A stretch of 64,000 nucleotides of DNA from Isoetes taiwanensis. Lineage: Eukaryota > Streptophyta > Lycopodiopsida > Isoetales > Isoetaceae. The translations under genes were made by a program, and so were the position numbers. The stretch covers positions 11,472,109-11,536,108 of the forward strand of contig JAJEKV010000004.1 of NCBI GenBank assembly GCA_021234155.1, read 5' to 3'. Shown one piece after another: positions 1-13,700 of the stretch (position 1 is the stretch's first letter; every line of letters starts with the position of its first letter). A model generated the notes under the pieces. It was not told where the DNA came from. It did no database searches and was given only the letters and a program-made list of their open reading frames with translations.

Positions 1-429
1 AATTGTGAAGGGAAGGGTCATATGGCAAACAAGTGCCCTAGTCCAAAAAGAAATAAAGCACAAGATAAGAAATATTCTGAGAATAAAAACAGAGGAGGAA
101 GAAACAGTCCAAGCTTAAATATGGTTAAAGAATCCGAGGAGGAAGAGCTGGATGAAGATATTGAGGTAAACATCTCAAATAATTATTTTTCAAAGGAAAA
201 ATGTCATGACAAGGGTGTTCTCATTTTAGATTCAGGAGCTGAAAAATCAGTAGCGTCCAGCTCAAGGCTATTGAAAAATTGTAAGGGTGAAGCCAGTGGA
301 CATGTTCAGTTTGGGAATGGAGAACTCAAGCAAATTAAAGATAGTGGGATGCTCGAGTTATTTGATTTGCAAGGAAAGAAGGTTGTGTTAAGAAAAGTTT
401 TGTGTGTACCGGACTTGTTAGAAACTTAA
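1..429 (+). pseudogene. Copia Gag C-terminus and start of aspartic protease (fragment)
   Basis: Reading frame 1 is already open at base 1. The first codons give the tail of a CCHC zinc knuckle (C-x4-H-x4-C, last Cys in HMANKC), the nucleic-acid-binding end of Gag. An acidic and basic linker follows, then the protease active-site motif ILDSGA near codons 75-80, which in this family supplies the catalytic Asp of the dimeric aspartic protease. The frame stops at 427-429 and coding continues in another frame at about 402, so one frameshift separates the protease from the pre-integrase. It belongs to the decayed copia element running to about 3.45 kb. Confidence 0.85.
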
Positions 430-1290
430 TTTCTATTGCTCAATTGGTAGACCTTGGTTATAAGGTTGTGTTTGAGAGATTGCAATGTAATGTGTTACTT
501 GGAAATAAAGTGAAGTTTATTGGAAAAAGGATTGGAAATCTATTTGGACTTGAAGCTATACATTGTGAACCAACTTGTCTTAATCTTATAACCATGCCAT
601 CAGTTGATACATGGCATGGAAGACTTGGTCATGTAAATTCAAAAACTATTGAGCTTTTATGCAAAAAAGGATTTATTGAAGCAGACTTGAATGAAACTGG
701 AAAAAGCAGATGTCCCGGATGTGCTCTTGGCAAACATAGTAGATTAGCTTTCAAAAGGTCCAATAAAAAGCACAAGGGTTATTAGATCTTGTACATACCG
801 ATTTATGTGGACCTATGAATGTAACAGCTTATCCGGAAAAAGATATTTCATGACCCTGATCGATGATTTTAGTAGACATACTCACATTTATTGTTTGAGA
901 ACAAAACATAAGGCAATGGAAGTGTTCAAACAATATGTAAATGAAGTTGAGACTCAAACCGGCGTGAAAGATCAAATGCTTGAGGTCCGACAGGAGGTGG
1001 AGAATTTTTGTCGTGGGAATTTAAACAATATTGCAAAATGAAAGGAATAAAAAGACAACTTACTTGCGATACACGCCTCAACGTAATGGGATTGCGAAAA
1101 GAAAGAACGTAACCTTGCTTAATGTCAGTAAGAAGTATGTTGAAATTTTCGTGGCTTCCAAATTTCCTATGGGAAGAGGGGCGCAAGTTGCTTTGCCATG
1201 ATTCAAAATAGCCTACCTTCAAGAGCATACAAGGTGCAATTCCCGATATGCTTTGGTCGGGAAGACACCGGATTATAGTAGGCTAAGATT
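402..1290 (+). pseudogene. Copia GAG-pre-integrase and integrase core (broken)
   Basis: From 402 to 785 the translation carries the GAG-pre-integrase signature: WHGRLGH supplies the His pair, followed by CPGC and GK. This is the HHCC zinc-binding head of integrase. The core follows across a frameshift. HTDLCGP, with the first catalytic Asp, is read around 790-825, then LIDDFSR in the frame of 805-1041. The region matching the second Asp (SDR, about 985) and the RYTPQRNG motif (about 1070) is readable, but the third catalytic Glu region is degraded and several stops occur up to 1290. Strand transfer activity is therefore lost. Confidence 0.8.
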
Positions 1291-1292
1291 GT

Positions 1293-2606
1293 ATGGATGC
1301 TTGGCCTACACACATTCCGGAAGAACCGAGGAGGAAACCGGATGACAGGGCCATGATTACCTACCTTGTTGGTTATGATAAACAATCCAAAGCCTACAGA
1401 TTATATAATCCAAGCACAAGAGGAGTAGTGGTGAGTAGGGATGTTACATTTGATGAAACACAAGTGTATAAAGTTCTGATAAAGGAAAACAAGCAAAAGG
1501 AAGTTATTGAGAACATAACGAATGTTGATAATGCTGAAAATAATAGGTCAAGTACTAAAGTGGTTGATTATGATGATGATGCTCCAGATGACCTTAAGAA
1601 TATAAATGCGCGTGTCGAGGAGAACACCAATGAAGAAGTAGGTGACTCAGAAGAAACACAAGTCCAAAATCAAGGTGTTTCAGCTGAGCCATCAGAGTCA
1701 TCAACCAGTGCTGTCATACCATCGAGAAAAAAAAGAATCACTGAAGTAGAAAGGTTGCAGCAAGCAAATATCAAGATTGACCCATCAATTCATGGTAGAA
1801 CAACTCGAGGTAAGAGTAAAAGACTTCAAGATATAGAAGGAGAGCTGGATAGTATTTTTGAGATCCTGACTCATCTAGATCCAGCTATTCCAAGTACATA
1901 TGAGGATGTATTAAATTCAGCAGATAAGGATAAATGGATAAATGCTATGAATGAGGAAATGAATTCTTTTCACAATACTAACACATATGAACTTGTTGAT
2001 ATTCCTTGTGGAAAGAATATTGTTGGAAACAAGTGGCTATTCAGAATTAAAATAGGTGTGGATGGAAAGACACCTAGATACAAGGCTAGACTGGTGGCAC
2101 AAGGATTCTCACAGAAAAAAGGTCAGGATTTTGATGAAACTTTTTCTCCACTAGTCAAAATGAATAGTGTGAGAATGTTACTGGCAATTGCAAATGCATG
2201 TGATTTAGAAGTACATCATATGGATGTTAAGACTGCATTTTTGAATGCAACTTTAGAAGAAGAAATATTTATGAAGCAGGCCCCAGGATTTGAGCAGGGA
2301 GCTAACAAAGTTTGGAAGCTCAGGAGAGCAGTGTATGGTTTGAAACAGTCCCCTCGAGAATGGTACAAGTGCATGGACAGTTTTTTAAGAGAGCAAAAAT
2401 TTATTAAATTAGATAATGATGGTAATCTTTACAAGTTTCAGTATGGAGAAGAATGGTGTGTCTTAGCCTTATATGTTGATGACAATATAATGGTGGCTAA
2501 AGGAACAACCTGCTTGAATATGTGTAAAGATTTGCTAAGACAAAGATTTGAAATGACTGACTTAGGAGAGTTGAAAAATTTTCTTGGTGTTGAAATGGCG
2601 AAATAG
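1293..2606 (+). pseudogene. Copia integrase tail and reverse transcriptase (437 codons open)
   Basis: The first 60 or so residues match the end of copia integrase, followed by a low-complexity acidic linker. RVT_2-type reverse transcriptase occupies roughly residues 225-437: NKWLFRIK, YKARLVAQGF, HMDVKTAFLN (first catalytic Asp region), VYGLKQSPREWY, and the catalytic LYVDDN at about codon 395. The frame stops at 2604-2606 just after the family motif GELKNFLGVE, and the rest continues at 2624 in another frame. The long open stretch suggests this part decayed last. It is the most intact piece of the element and useful for family phylogeny. Confidence 0.9.
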
Positions 2607-2623
2607 GGGCAGAGGGTATAGTA

Positions 2624-3440
2624 ATGCTCACCCAAAAGAAACAAATATATGACATGTTGAAAAGATTTAACATGCAAGACTGCAAAGTATGTAAAGCTCC
2701 TGCTGTACCTGGGTGTAAGTTGACTGAAAGTATGTGTCCACAAAATGAAGGTGAGAGAAAAGATATGGAGTCAGTACCTTACAGATCCCTGGTTGGATGT
2801 TTAGCATATGTGGCCAATTGCACAAGGCCTGATATTGCACATAGTGTTAACATGTTAAGCAGGTACAACACTAATCCTGGCAGAGAACATTGGACTGCAG
2901 CAAAACGAGTTTTAAGATATTTAAAAGGTACTGCTGAAGAAGGAGTTGCATACAAAACTAATAACTTGGAATTAGAAGGGTTTTGTGATGCAGATTGGGG
3001 AGGAGATATAGATACAAGGAAGTCAACTTCAGGATATCTTGTCATGCTGGGAGGAGCCCCTATATCTTGGAAATGCAAAAAACAAACTGCCATAGCTATG
3101 TCCAAAGGTTTGGCGTAATATCTTCTTTGCTACTTTATGCTCAAAGGAAATTATTTGGGAGAGAAGGTTAATCATAGAACTGGGATTTGAACAATCATTG
3201 GCTACCAACATTTGGTGTGATAGTACAAGCTGCATTGCTTTATCAAAAGAATCCAAATCCTACATGAGAGGACTAAACATATAGAACTTGAAATGCACTT
3301 TATCAGGGAGGCTGTTAGAAAAGACCTTGTAAATATGGTATATATCAGGACTGAAGATCAGTTAGCAGATTTGCTTACAAAATCTCTAGATGAGACAAGA
3401 TTTAGCTATCTAAAAGGGAAAATAATGCATATAAGTATAA
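2624..3440 (+). pseudogene. Copia RT thumb and RNase H (broken)
   Basis: This continues the reverse transcriptase after a frameshift: PYRSLVGCLAYVANCTRPDIAH, then the RNase H domain with FCDADWGGD and KSTSGYL near residues 120-145. The segment that should carry the next acidic residue (normally S-x-x-E-A-E-Y) reads AMSKGLA and then hits a stop at 3116-3118. The remaining RNase H (IWCDSTSCIALSK) is visible in another frame at about 3209-3260. It is non-functional because of the frameshift and lost catalytic segment. Confidence 0.85.
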
Positions 3441-3452
3441 CATGAAGGAGGA

Positions 3453-3660
3453 TGTTAGTGTGTATCAGGTTATATTATATGCATCTTATATTCATGAGAA
3501 GCAGTGGCAGTGAATATATTTTTACTACAAGAACAACCTATGAGAAGCAGTGGCAGTGGGTTGTAATGGTCTTACAGGTTGAAGATTCGTATACATATAA
3601 GTGCTTTATGTGCTTTATGCATATAAGTGCTTTATGTGCTTTATGTGCTTGATGAAAATG
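3453..3660 (+). repeat. Probable start of copia 3' LTR, with internal direct repeats
   Basis: A polypurine tract (GAAGGAGGA, 3444-3452) is followed directly by TGTTAGTGTG, the expected TG start of an LTR. Inside are two copies of GAGAAGCAGTGGCAGTG (about 3496 and 3541) and short tandem GTGCTTTATGT repeats at about 3600-3650 after a TATA-like ATACATATAA. The 5' LTR is not in the window, so the LTR end cannot be fixed. Confidence 0.55.
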
Positions 3661-5609
<1,949 letters not shown>

Positions 5610-6690
5610 TATTAATCATGCCCATGTTGGATCTTGAAGGTCATTGGGCAAATATTTATAATTGATTTATTTTTAAAGCAAGTTATAGTGAGAGTCCACT
5701 GCCTTTATGTAAAGATCAAGGTGAAGTGGCCTCGTGTTAAGGATAGTGTCCAGGTTTCTTTCTTCAATTCCAAAATTCTCCCCAATATCTGAGTATGCAG
5801 GACAATGTATGAGTACATGTGTTTCATCTTCTAATGCTTGGTGGTCACAGAAATGGCAAATCCATTCCTCTCTGGAAACCCCTGCCCATCTGTCTGTCTC
5901 AACACCAAGATGATGCGAACTTGTCCTGTATCTAGCAATCACTTGCTTGAGGTTTCTTGAGATATTGGATTTTAAATACTCTTGTTCAAAGATGTACCAA
6001 AGATTGGATTAATGTCATCTATGTATTTTGTCATTCTACTACCTCAGACTGCTGACCCGGAAGCGTTCTATTGCATGGGTCTGCAGTAAATCCCAAGCTT
6101 CTAGCTCTGAGTCCGGCCAATTTTTAACTCTGATTCCCCACCTATTCGCCCACTCTATAAGATCATGATGCCATCCTGATGCTCGTGTGAGTAAGAATGC
6201 TTGTTTAGATGGTCTATGATTGGGCTGCAACTGAACTCTATTGGCAAAATTAATTGCCTGGTAAAGTGCTTCCATCTCCAATGGGAACACGCCCGCCTTT
6301 GCTAGCATGATAGCGAAGAGCATTTGAGTTTTCAGCCCTAGTTCTTCCTTAAATTAATATCTTCAAAACCATCTCGATCTGTGTCCATTGCCTACATGAT
6401 ATATTGGGTCCCCAAATAGGAGAACCATACAGCACAACCGTCTAGACCAAGGTTTTGAACAAGAGTTTCTTCAAGCACCAGCTATCAAGATAAGCTTTCC
6501 TACATTTGGAAAGCATACCATAAAGCACACTTTTTCCACTTGAAATTCGTTTTTGGATGCATTCATTCCATGAATATTTCACTGCAAATTCTAGTCTCAG
6601 GTAATGATGTGGCAGGCAATGACGGGTTAAAAATAATTTGGCATGCAAAGAGGTGGCAATGAGAGCCTTCTAGTTGGAAATTAAAGATGT
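5610..6690 (-). mobile_element. LINE retrotransposon, 3' half, decayed
   Basis: Minus-strand fragments in consecutive blocks match the C-terminal half of the LINE at 37.1-38.6 kb in the same order. Block 6648-6442 corresponds to its region ending RKLLFGVQV. Block 6323-6039 (MLAKAGVFPLEMEALY) corresponds to MLLAKAGLLPLEAEALC. Block 5942-5673 has the terminal zinc knuckle CHFC-x12-H-x4-C. Frames shift between blocks, so it is a dead copy. The RT catalytic block is missing, consistent with 5' truncation. The 3' UTR is short and passes directly into the microsatellite at 5609. Confidence 0.85.
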
Positions 6691-7049
6691 CAAGTCTAAG
6701 CCTAAGCTAACCCTAGGATTTTATGAGACAAAGGTACTACTATCTTTAAAATTAAAGCTGCCTTTTTTTGCAAAGATACTATCTACCTAAGACTGTCCCT
6801 TGGCTCGCCTTGGCACAAGGTTAGAATCCTAGCTCTTCCCTCTATTTTAATAGGAGCTTTAGAAAGAAATAGCTTAATGACCGCATTAGCAGCACTTTAG
6901 GATGATTTTAGGTGCAACCCATCTTCCCTGCCATATAATCGTGTGCTTTCTGGTAATTTCAGAACTAACTGACCCCATAAATTCTATATCTTAACATGCT
7001 TTAATTATGACATACCTCATTAATAAAGATTCTAACTCACACCAGCACA
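6691..7049. other. Non-coding spacer
   Basis: I see no gene, RNA or clear repeat in this AT-rich stretch between the LINE and the decayed Ty3/gypsy fragment. Confidence 0.4.
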
Positions 7050-8010
7050 TATCAATCTTTAGGTATTTCTTTGATAAAAAGAAGTTTGTGTCTCCTTATC
7101 TTGATGAGCATCTCTAGCACCTCCTTGTCTCCTTTAATGTTAGGAGGTTCTGCGTGTTCCATTTTCTGCAGAATCTCATGAAAAATTTCACTTCCCTTAC
7201 AGGGCATTAGTATTCTAACATTAAAAACTGGATGCAAGTTAGTCCATTTGCTATAGAAATGCAAACGATAAGCCTTCTCAGTGACTTTCCTCGTCAATTT
7301 GAAATGGGCCATATTACCTAAGAGCCGATTTAACGTACCTATTACCCCTTTTTTTTCTGTAGTTTTCTTTGGAAATATGTATCCAGACACATTAACCTTT
7401 TCCATAGTCAACTTTCCTTCGTTTCCTCGCAAGTATAGCAATTGCTAATTCTGGGCACTTTTGGGTACAAGTTTTCTTTGCTTTTTGAAGAATGTTTGTA
7501 AAGTCACTTGTTACTTCATCCGAAGCTAACACTTCTCCTCCTAGTTCCGTAATTAGAGATTCCAAAGAATATCTTTCTAGATCCTTCATAATCCAGACCA
7601 CAATCTACTGCAAAATAATGGATCCCCTATCAATTAGAATTGTGTCAAGCCTTTCCTTCATGAAAAACTCGCTTGCTCGAGGAACTATCATGCTCGATCT
7701 GCATAGGAGAAGGTAAACCTATTTAGACAACCTGCCCACAATTGTCCAAATCTAGTCACCCTTTGAGTTGACTTTGTGTTGTGCTTCCAAGCTTTCAAAA
7801 GGATCGACAAAAACTGAATAAATCTGGTAGGCTTGCTAGTAGAGGCTTTGATTTGTTGACAAACAATACAAGCTTCTACATACTTCTGAACATTTCTTTC
7901 AAGTTTATGCCAATAAAATATCTCTTCACAGTGGTCAAAATAGTTTGATTGCCTCTATGTCTAGAATGTGGAAGGTCATGACGTTCATGTATCCTTTTGA
8001 CCTATACGTC
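7050..8010 (-). pseudogene. Ty3/gypsy integrase and chromodomain-region remnant
   Basis: Read on the minus strand, the sequence passes through decayed pieces of a gypsy integrase. A zinc-finger tail with YVEACIVCQQIKAS lies at about 7830-7900, core pieces at about 7616-7740, and a linker at 7601-7392. The C-terminal GPY/F-like part at 7441-7052 has KLTRKVTEKAYRL and LHPVFNVRIL, then PPNIKGDKEVLEML and IRRHKL, which looks like the start of a chromodomain. Multiple frameshifts and stops make it non-functional. It is a different copy from those at 11.5 and 48 kb. Confidence 0.75.
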
Positions 8011-10127
8011 TGAGTAACTCATGAAAAAAAATTCATGTTCCATTCTGACTTCCGCACTCTGCTCCTGACATTCTTTTATATCCATGCTATCCATGCATGG
8101 AAAATGGCAACATTCCTTCTCTTTTCAAAATGGGTCGTCCTCGACCACTTATCGATGAGCATAATATTGAGATAAATTATTAGTTATTGTCTCTACCATT
8201 GCCAAATATTTTACATGGTTAACGTATGAATCGATAGGAAGAGTCGTTATTTCATTCGGATTTTAACTCTAATGCCATCAGCTCCTTTCCTTAGGCATGC
8301 AATCATATATATCCTCATGGAATTCTCTGCATCACTTGTCACTGCTTCTGCATAATTTTGTATAGTGAGGTTATCCCTGATCAAATGTTTTTATTGAGCT
8401 TCTCCCTAGTTAATCGTGCAAGGATTTGTCTTTTCTAGACCTTGTCAATTTCCAATCTCTTTGTTTGTATATGCCGCTAGATTTTTTTCCTAGAATTTCT
8501 TGGACCATCCTATTGGTACCACATTGACAAATTATGTCTAGACTTTCTACACAACAACCTTTAAGGTTCCCCTTTATCGACTGCATCTTAGTCTTAGTCG
8601 TAGGTATTGTCTCCAGCTAGCATGAACCTTGAATTCCTAAAATTCCCTATGTCAACGTTCCATTCACCATCGTAGCTATTCTCAAATAACCCTAGTGTCG
8701 GCACGTTAAAGTCCATTCTCCATTTCCAGCGGCTATCTTTGCACTTTATCCACTTGTATACATATTCATGACGAATGATATTTTTCGACCTCATTGTAGC
8801 ATTGAAGCCAACAAATATCGGCTCACTAGAGCTAGAGTTAGTAACCCTGAAAGCTTTGTCAAACCCACCTTGGATGACCATAATAATGAGACCAAACCTT
8901 AAGTGGATTTTCCCAAACCATCGTACAGGCAATGATTTTTCCAGGAGAAGAAGTCCAACGACTCCAAAAAAGGAGCATTCGGCAGTACCCGCGCTTTGAA
9001 TGCCTCCTCTAAATAACTATCTATTATTGGAAGGTTTTGATTCTCATGTTTCTTTCTTCGGACAATAAACTCCCTGGAAGCTCAATTTCTTGCCATGTAG
9101 AAAACATACACATCGTTGTCTGATTTCCTTTAAGGTTGTGTAAGCCGTTGCAATGCATGTATGTTGGTCTACTACATAAAACCAAAGATTGTCTGGTCAT
9201 TTATGGCATGCCTGCATTAAATGATGAACAAGGTCCTTGTATATGAAACTAAACTTGCTAATACTGGTGATCCGCAGAATCAAGTGTTCCCATCAGATAT
9301 TCCAAATGGATGTCCTTGGAAATGCATCAAGGATTCAAACACAACATTAACCAACTAAAGAATAACCAACTAAAGAAGAACATGTCTGGATCAAACTTTG
9401 CAAGATATGCTTGTCCAGGATCACACGTCAGTGCGTCTGTGTGTCTAACTCATGGCTCAAGTTGAGCGTTCTGCTATAGTTAGTTCTTCAGCAGAGGTCG
9501 ATCTGCTCGATTCCTTGATTTGTGTCCCTTCAACAACCCCAGTAACACTCTCATACTTCGTTGCTTGGAATAGGGTTCAAATCTCTAGGGATAATAATAA
9601 GTGGCCTTCCGTTTTAAGACTGCTTAAAAGATTCAAAAACTTTGTTCTATCAAGCCAATTATTATCTCTCCCATCTAAAAGGTTTGTGACACTCCAAAAT
9701 TGCTTGTCCCATATATAGCATCTCATGACCAACTTTTAAAGCTGCAACTTGTTTTCGTATGCCATCTGCATCAAATAATGCATATGTATGCCCTTTTGCT
9801 ATGAATCATCAGATACATAATGTTCTATAGCATTTGAAGGTGTTGCACTCCATTTCTAGCTCTGCAAAACCTAGTCTTGTCCAGTATTTGAATAAATACG
9901 TAGGTTCCTCTCTCATAGTCAAGAATGTTATAGAACTACTACAGTTCTATAATTCTGACATGCAAAATGGCATTGTCGCCATCTGTCAGCTTCTTCTCAA
10001 CGGCCACGACTTCCTCAACATATTTTCCGCCTTTCTTTCTCCATCTTGGTCTTATTAGATTGAAGAAAGCTCTGACATCAAGTTCGGATTCAGCAGCTGA
10101 ACTAGATATTGATGAAGAATCTCTCGA
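8011..10127. other. Decayed, mostly unassigned sequence
   Basis: No confident gene. A 112-codon minus-strand open frame (8932-8594) is unrecognised. It carries no motif I know and has no homologous neighbour here. Around 9650-9830 the minus strand reads like a decayed coding sequence (ADGIRKQVAALKVGHEM) that I cannot assign. Given the flanking MBOAT fragment and LTR on the same strand, part of this could be the interior of that LTR element. Confidence 0.4.
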
Positions 10128-10603
10128 TCACCTCAAGGAGGCAAGGTTATATATCCAGAGAAATATTGGCAGTACATGAGAGCTGCCTAGAACCTTCACA
10201 AGTGCATAATTCCCTAGAGCGAAGATGATACTGGTGCCGTGCAAATAGCTGAGGTAGCCCAAAGATGCAATCATCCAAAACCATCGTTGCCCCTGACTAG
10301 GTAGACACCTTACCCCCCTATAAAGTAGGGTAAAGATAAACATGGCCATAGTAAGAGCAGGCAGATTTCCCCAAAAATTGCGCCATTGAATATCGAACAT
10401 GTCATTTGTGATCGAAAATCCATCCTGGTTGCAATCCCTGCAGTCCAATTGCCCCTTTTACCACTGCAAATTCTGTTGAAAGACGAATAGATGACAGAAC
10501 GAGGAAGGCATAAAACCCTAGAGCATAAACGCCCAAAAATGAGAGCTCCGCCCACTGGCCTACGTTTGGTTGTAGAAGGAACGACGACAGCAATACAGAT
10601 CAA
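10128..10603 (-). pseudogene. MBOAT O-acyltransferase (GUP1/HHAT-like) N-terminal fragment
   Basis: The minus strand encodes the N-terminal third of a plant GUP1/HHAT-like membrane-bound O-acyltransferase. The first frame (10593-10402) gives a hydrophobic segment and the family motif LQGLQPGWI. After a 1-nt frameshift near 10405 the second frame (10448-10128) continues with MFDIQWRNFWGNLPALT, then SLGYLSYLHGTSIIFALGNYAL and LPIFLWIYNL. These match conserved blocks and transmembrane segments of that family, which transfers acyl chains in the endoplasmic reticulum membrane. The catalytic His region is absent. It lies about 250 bp inside an LTR and primer-binding site on the same strand, so it may be a host-gene fragment carried by a retrotransposon. 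Confidence 0.75.
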
Positions 10604-10854
10604 AGCCTACAAAAAGGTGCGATTTTCCCTTCTGCTATTTCGACCTGAAACAGAATCCAGACATTCTTGTCACAAGTGCACAGATCCGTCTCTTCAATCC
10701 AAACAAAAATTGTTGGCCATGAAGAATTGCATAGATTCAGACGGCAAACGGCTTCCTCAGACAAGCCTAGAGGTTAAAGATAATCCGCTGCATACAGTAA
10801 TCTCCCATCTAATCCGACAGACTTTGCCCACAGCTTCCAATGGCTTCGAAACTT

Positions 10855-10867
10855 GGCTCTGATACCA
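10855..10867 (-). promoter_or_regulatory. Primer-binding site, initiator tRNA-Met type
   Basis: The minus strand reads TGGTATCAGAGCC, the standard plant retrotransposon PBS complementary to the 3' end of initiator tRNA-Met. It lies 4 nt inside the LTR at 10872-11485. Confidence 0.85.
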
Positions 10868-10871
10868 ATTT

Positions 10872-11485
10872 TGATACAACTAATGAATCTAAACAACTTC
10901 AAACAACTGAAGCTAAGTAATTGCACTCCAATCTTTAAGAGAAAAATAATCCACCCAACCGGGCTCAGGTTTTCCCAGCAAGAAACCGTTATCTTGCTTG
11001 ACTCTAGATCCGCTATCAGAAGTGGGCCAAAGATTTCAGAGCTACGCAGGCTGGAATGATTTCTTACAGAGGCATCCGTTATATTTATAAGGCTAGATCG
11101 GACCTTTAATCCGGATCACCCTTTTTCATAATATCTGATTATAATCAGCAGATAAATATAGGAAAAGGATGTTCGTCCACAAATATCTTAGATTCGGCCT
11201 TTAACAGAATCGATTCGCCCCTATTCTAGATTGTTCGGCTGCTCTGATACAGCCCCATTCATGTTTAGGGCCTCGCAACCCGTTATCAGCCGCGGCCCTG
11301 AATACGTGGGCTCTTGTTTTAATTATAAGCCTTTTATTTAAAAAGTTAACTAACCTATGACATCTAATTCATAGCTTAAAAATCTAGTCTATCCCTTGAC
11401 AACATAACTTCTAGTTTTTAAACACATTTTCCTTCTTCTGAGTTGGGCCTGAGTTGCTCCCCCTAGCCGGCATAAAGCCGTAACA
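10872..11485 (-). mobile_element. 5' LTR of a minus-strand LTR element
   Basis: On the minus strand it starts TGTTACGGC at 11485 and ends TATCA at 10872, followed by the PBS. A TATA box (CCTTATAAATATAACG, minus, about 11080-11095) is placed as in an LTR promoter. It splits a Ty3/gypsy pol: the reverse-transcriptase motif KTAFTTWYGHYEF resumes immediately at 11486. No partner LTR was found to the left. The internal DNA starts with the MBOAT-like fragment. Confidence 0.7.
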
Positions 11486-12253
11486 AAGACCGCCTTTACA
11501 ACGTGGTATGGGCATTACGAATTTAAGTGGGCATCCCCTTTGTCATATCCCACTAAGAATAAGAAGGTGAAAGATTGGGTGGCACATTGGATAGAGAATG
11601 TTCAAGCTTCATTTGATAAGCTTAAGGAGGCTTTGACAACAACACTAGTGCTCACCCTACCAGATCCAAATAAGGACAACCTTATAGCTATAGATGCAAG
11701 TAAGATAGCAACAGATGGAGTTTTAATGCAGGAAGGAAGGGTAGTAGCCTATGATTCAAAGAAGATGAATGACGCAGAGCAACGCTACCCAATGCACGAT
11801 CAAGAGCTTCTAGCTTTAGTAAGAGTTATTCGCATTTGGAGGCACTACTTGCTTGGAAGGAGGTTTCAGTTAGATACTGATCATCAAAGCCTCCAATCTA
11901 TATTCACGCAACCACTCCTTAATTTGAGGCAAAGAAGATGGATGGAGTTTATTGAGAAATATGACATTGAGATAGTCTATAAGCCAGGCAAATTAAATGT
12001 GGTTGCTGATGCTCTCTCGCTTCGACCATTGGAGACTCGAGTGCATTGCAATGCCATCTCCACCTTATGCAACGAATTCGGCAAGAAGATTGAAGAAGTT
12101 CTACCGTCAAGCAAAGAATTCAAGGAAGTTTGGGCTATCATGTGCAAGGAAGCAAAGTCAGATAAGGAAAGAGAAGTTTGCATAAGATTTAAGAAAGAAG
12201 ACAATCTTTCATACAACATGACAAGCTTTGCGTCCCAGAGGCATCAGGAGTAA
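11486..12253 (+). pseudogene. Ty3/gypsy RT stub joined to RNase H
   Basis: The frame is open from 11486, where it reads the RT block KTAFTTWYGHYEF. An internal deletion then joins it to the connection domain and RNase H (IAIDASKIATDGVLMQEGRVVAYDSKKM, HDQELLALV, TDHQSL), ending with KPGKLNVVADALS. The palm with YxDD is missing. RNase H here would degrade the RNA of the RNA-DNA hybrid during reverse transcription. An LTR at 11485 cuts off the upstream part. The integrase follows in other frames. Confidence 0.85.
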
Positions 12254-13700
12254 GAAAGTTAGTTCTTCATGATACTCATAGTAGCGCAATAGCCGGCCAC
12301 GCAGGGTTCATGAAAACTTACTTCAAGATAAGAAGTAGTTATTATTGATCTGGCATGAAGAAGGAAATAGCCAACTACATTCGACAATGTCAGTTTTGTC
12401 ATCAAATGAAAGCCACAGCTTCGAATCCCAGAAACCTTAAGACCCTTGGCAGTGCCAAGTTCTAAGTGGCAGGTTGTGAGCATGGATTTTATAACTGGAC
12501 TCCCAAGAATAGCAAGGAGCCATGATGCCTTAATGGTGATGGTTGACAAGTTATCTAAGATGGCTCACTTTTTGCCATGTACAGCCTTGAATACCACCTT
12601 GCTCTTTGCAAAAGAATTATTTAGATTGCATGGGATGCCAAGGGAAATCATCTCCGACAGATATCCGAAGTACGTGTGCCTTTTCAAAGGACTTCTTCAA
12701 TATGATCCAGACCAAGCTGTCGATGAGACGACATATCATTCCCAAATTGATGGTCAAACAGAGCGTACAAATCGAATTCTAGAAGACATGTTGAGGAGCT
12801 ATGTGTGGAACACGCAGTCAAAATGGGGTGACTATATTTACATGGTAGAATTTGCATATAATAGTATCAGGCAAGAATCATTATAAATGCCCCCCTTCAT
12901 GATTAATTATGATTATCAATGCTTGACACCAGACACTTGGCATAACCAAGTGTTAAAAGTTGAAGTTTCTCAACAAATGTTGACTGATATGCAGGTGTAA
13001 TTGTGCTTCTTCTTCTTCTTTGGATCCTATGTCGGTCTCGACATCTTCAAGAAGGGTATGCGCTGCTTCCTGTTCTTCAGATGCTGTACTTTCATAAGGG
13101 TGGTATTTCCAATGGTTGAACTGATGGTTGACCTAAGACATTCTCAGCTTTAGACGCCTAGAAGACTAAGTGCAGTGTTGACTGAGAAATACTTGACATT
13201 TCTGTTACTCATGGACATGTTTTGTAGTGCTTTCGTAAACTGTTGTTTGGGAAAATTCCTCGAATATGACGAACAGGTTGTATTCTCCTCACAACATTAT
13301 ATATTCCTTTCCAAAATGTCTCCCACCCAATCATTTCTCTGAGAGCATTGGCTTGTTGGTGGTGTTTGGATGTATTCTTGCCCTTTTGTCTCCTCTCCAA
13401 ATCAAAGAACGTCGTATGGTTGAAGCTGGAGATGATCTAATCACGACATCTGAGCACTCTTTCGAGATAGATGTAATTGGAACCAAATACGGTTTGTCCA
13501 GGATTCATGAGTGCTAGAGACTTCAAACGCAATCTTATAGATAGCATAGACTGCCAAGGCAGAAGAGCTTAACCGATAAGCATAGGATCGAAAGAGAATT
13601 CCAAGTTGGGGATAATGTTTAGCTCAAGATTAAGGTGAAGCAAGCAAAGCGACGGCCAAATCATCTCCGAATTGGTCGACGCCAACCTGTCATGTGCTTT
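12254..13700 (+). pseudogene. Ty3/gypsy integrase, broken
   Basis: The HHCC zinc domain is visible at about 12262-12420 (LHDTHSSAIAGHAG, then CQFCHQMKA) with a stop at about 12345. The core is open from 12446 to 12886: MDFITGLPR and VDKLSKMAHF carry the first Asp, IISDR the second, and IDGQTERTNR the third acidic residue (Glu). It stops at 12886. A C-terminal piece (QVGDNV, then LKIKVKQAK) is seen at about 13590-13650 after roughly 700 bp with no recognisable coding. Belongs to the element ending in the LTR at 14012. Confidence 0.8.

Larger units (their letters stand above)
1..3452 (+). mobile_element. Ty1/copia retrotransposon, decayed, 5' end outside window
   Basis: The order Gag zinc knuckle, protease, GAG-pre-integrase, integrase, reverse transcriptase, RNase H is that of Ty1/copia (Pseudoviridae-type) elements. 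Coding is split over several frames with stops and frameshifts near 425, 790, 1045-1290, 2606 and 3118, so this copy cannot make a full polyprotein. The 5' LTR and most of gag lie before the window. A purine-rich tract at 3444-3452 followed by TGTTAG marks the likely start of the 3' LTR. Confidence 0.95.

Noticed and set aside
8594-8932. 112-codon minus-strand frame as a gene
   Set aside because: No recognised motif, no clear start context, and it lies in decayed sequence. Mentioned only as unassigned.
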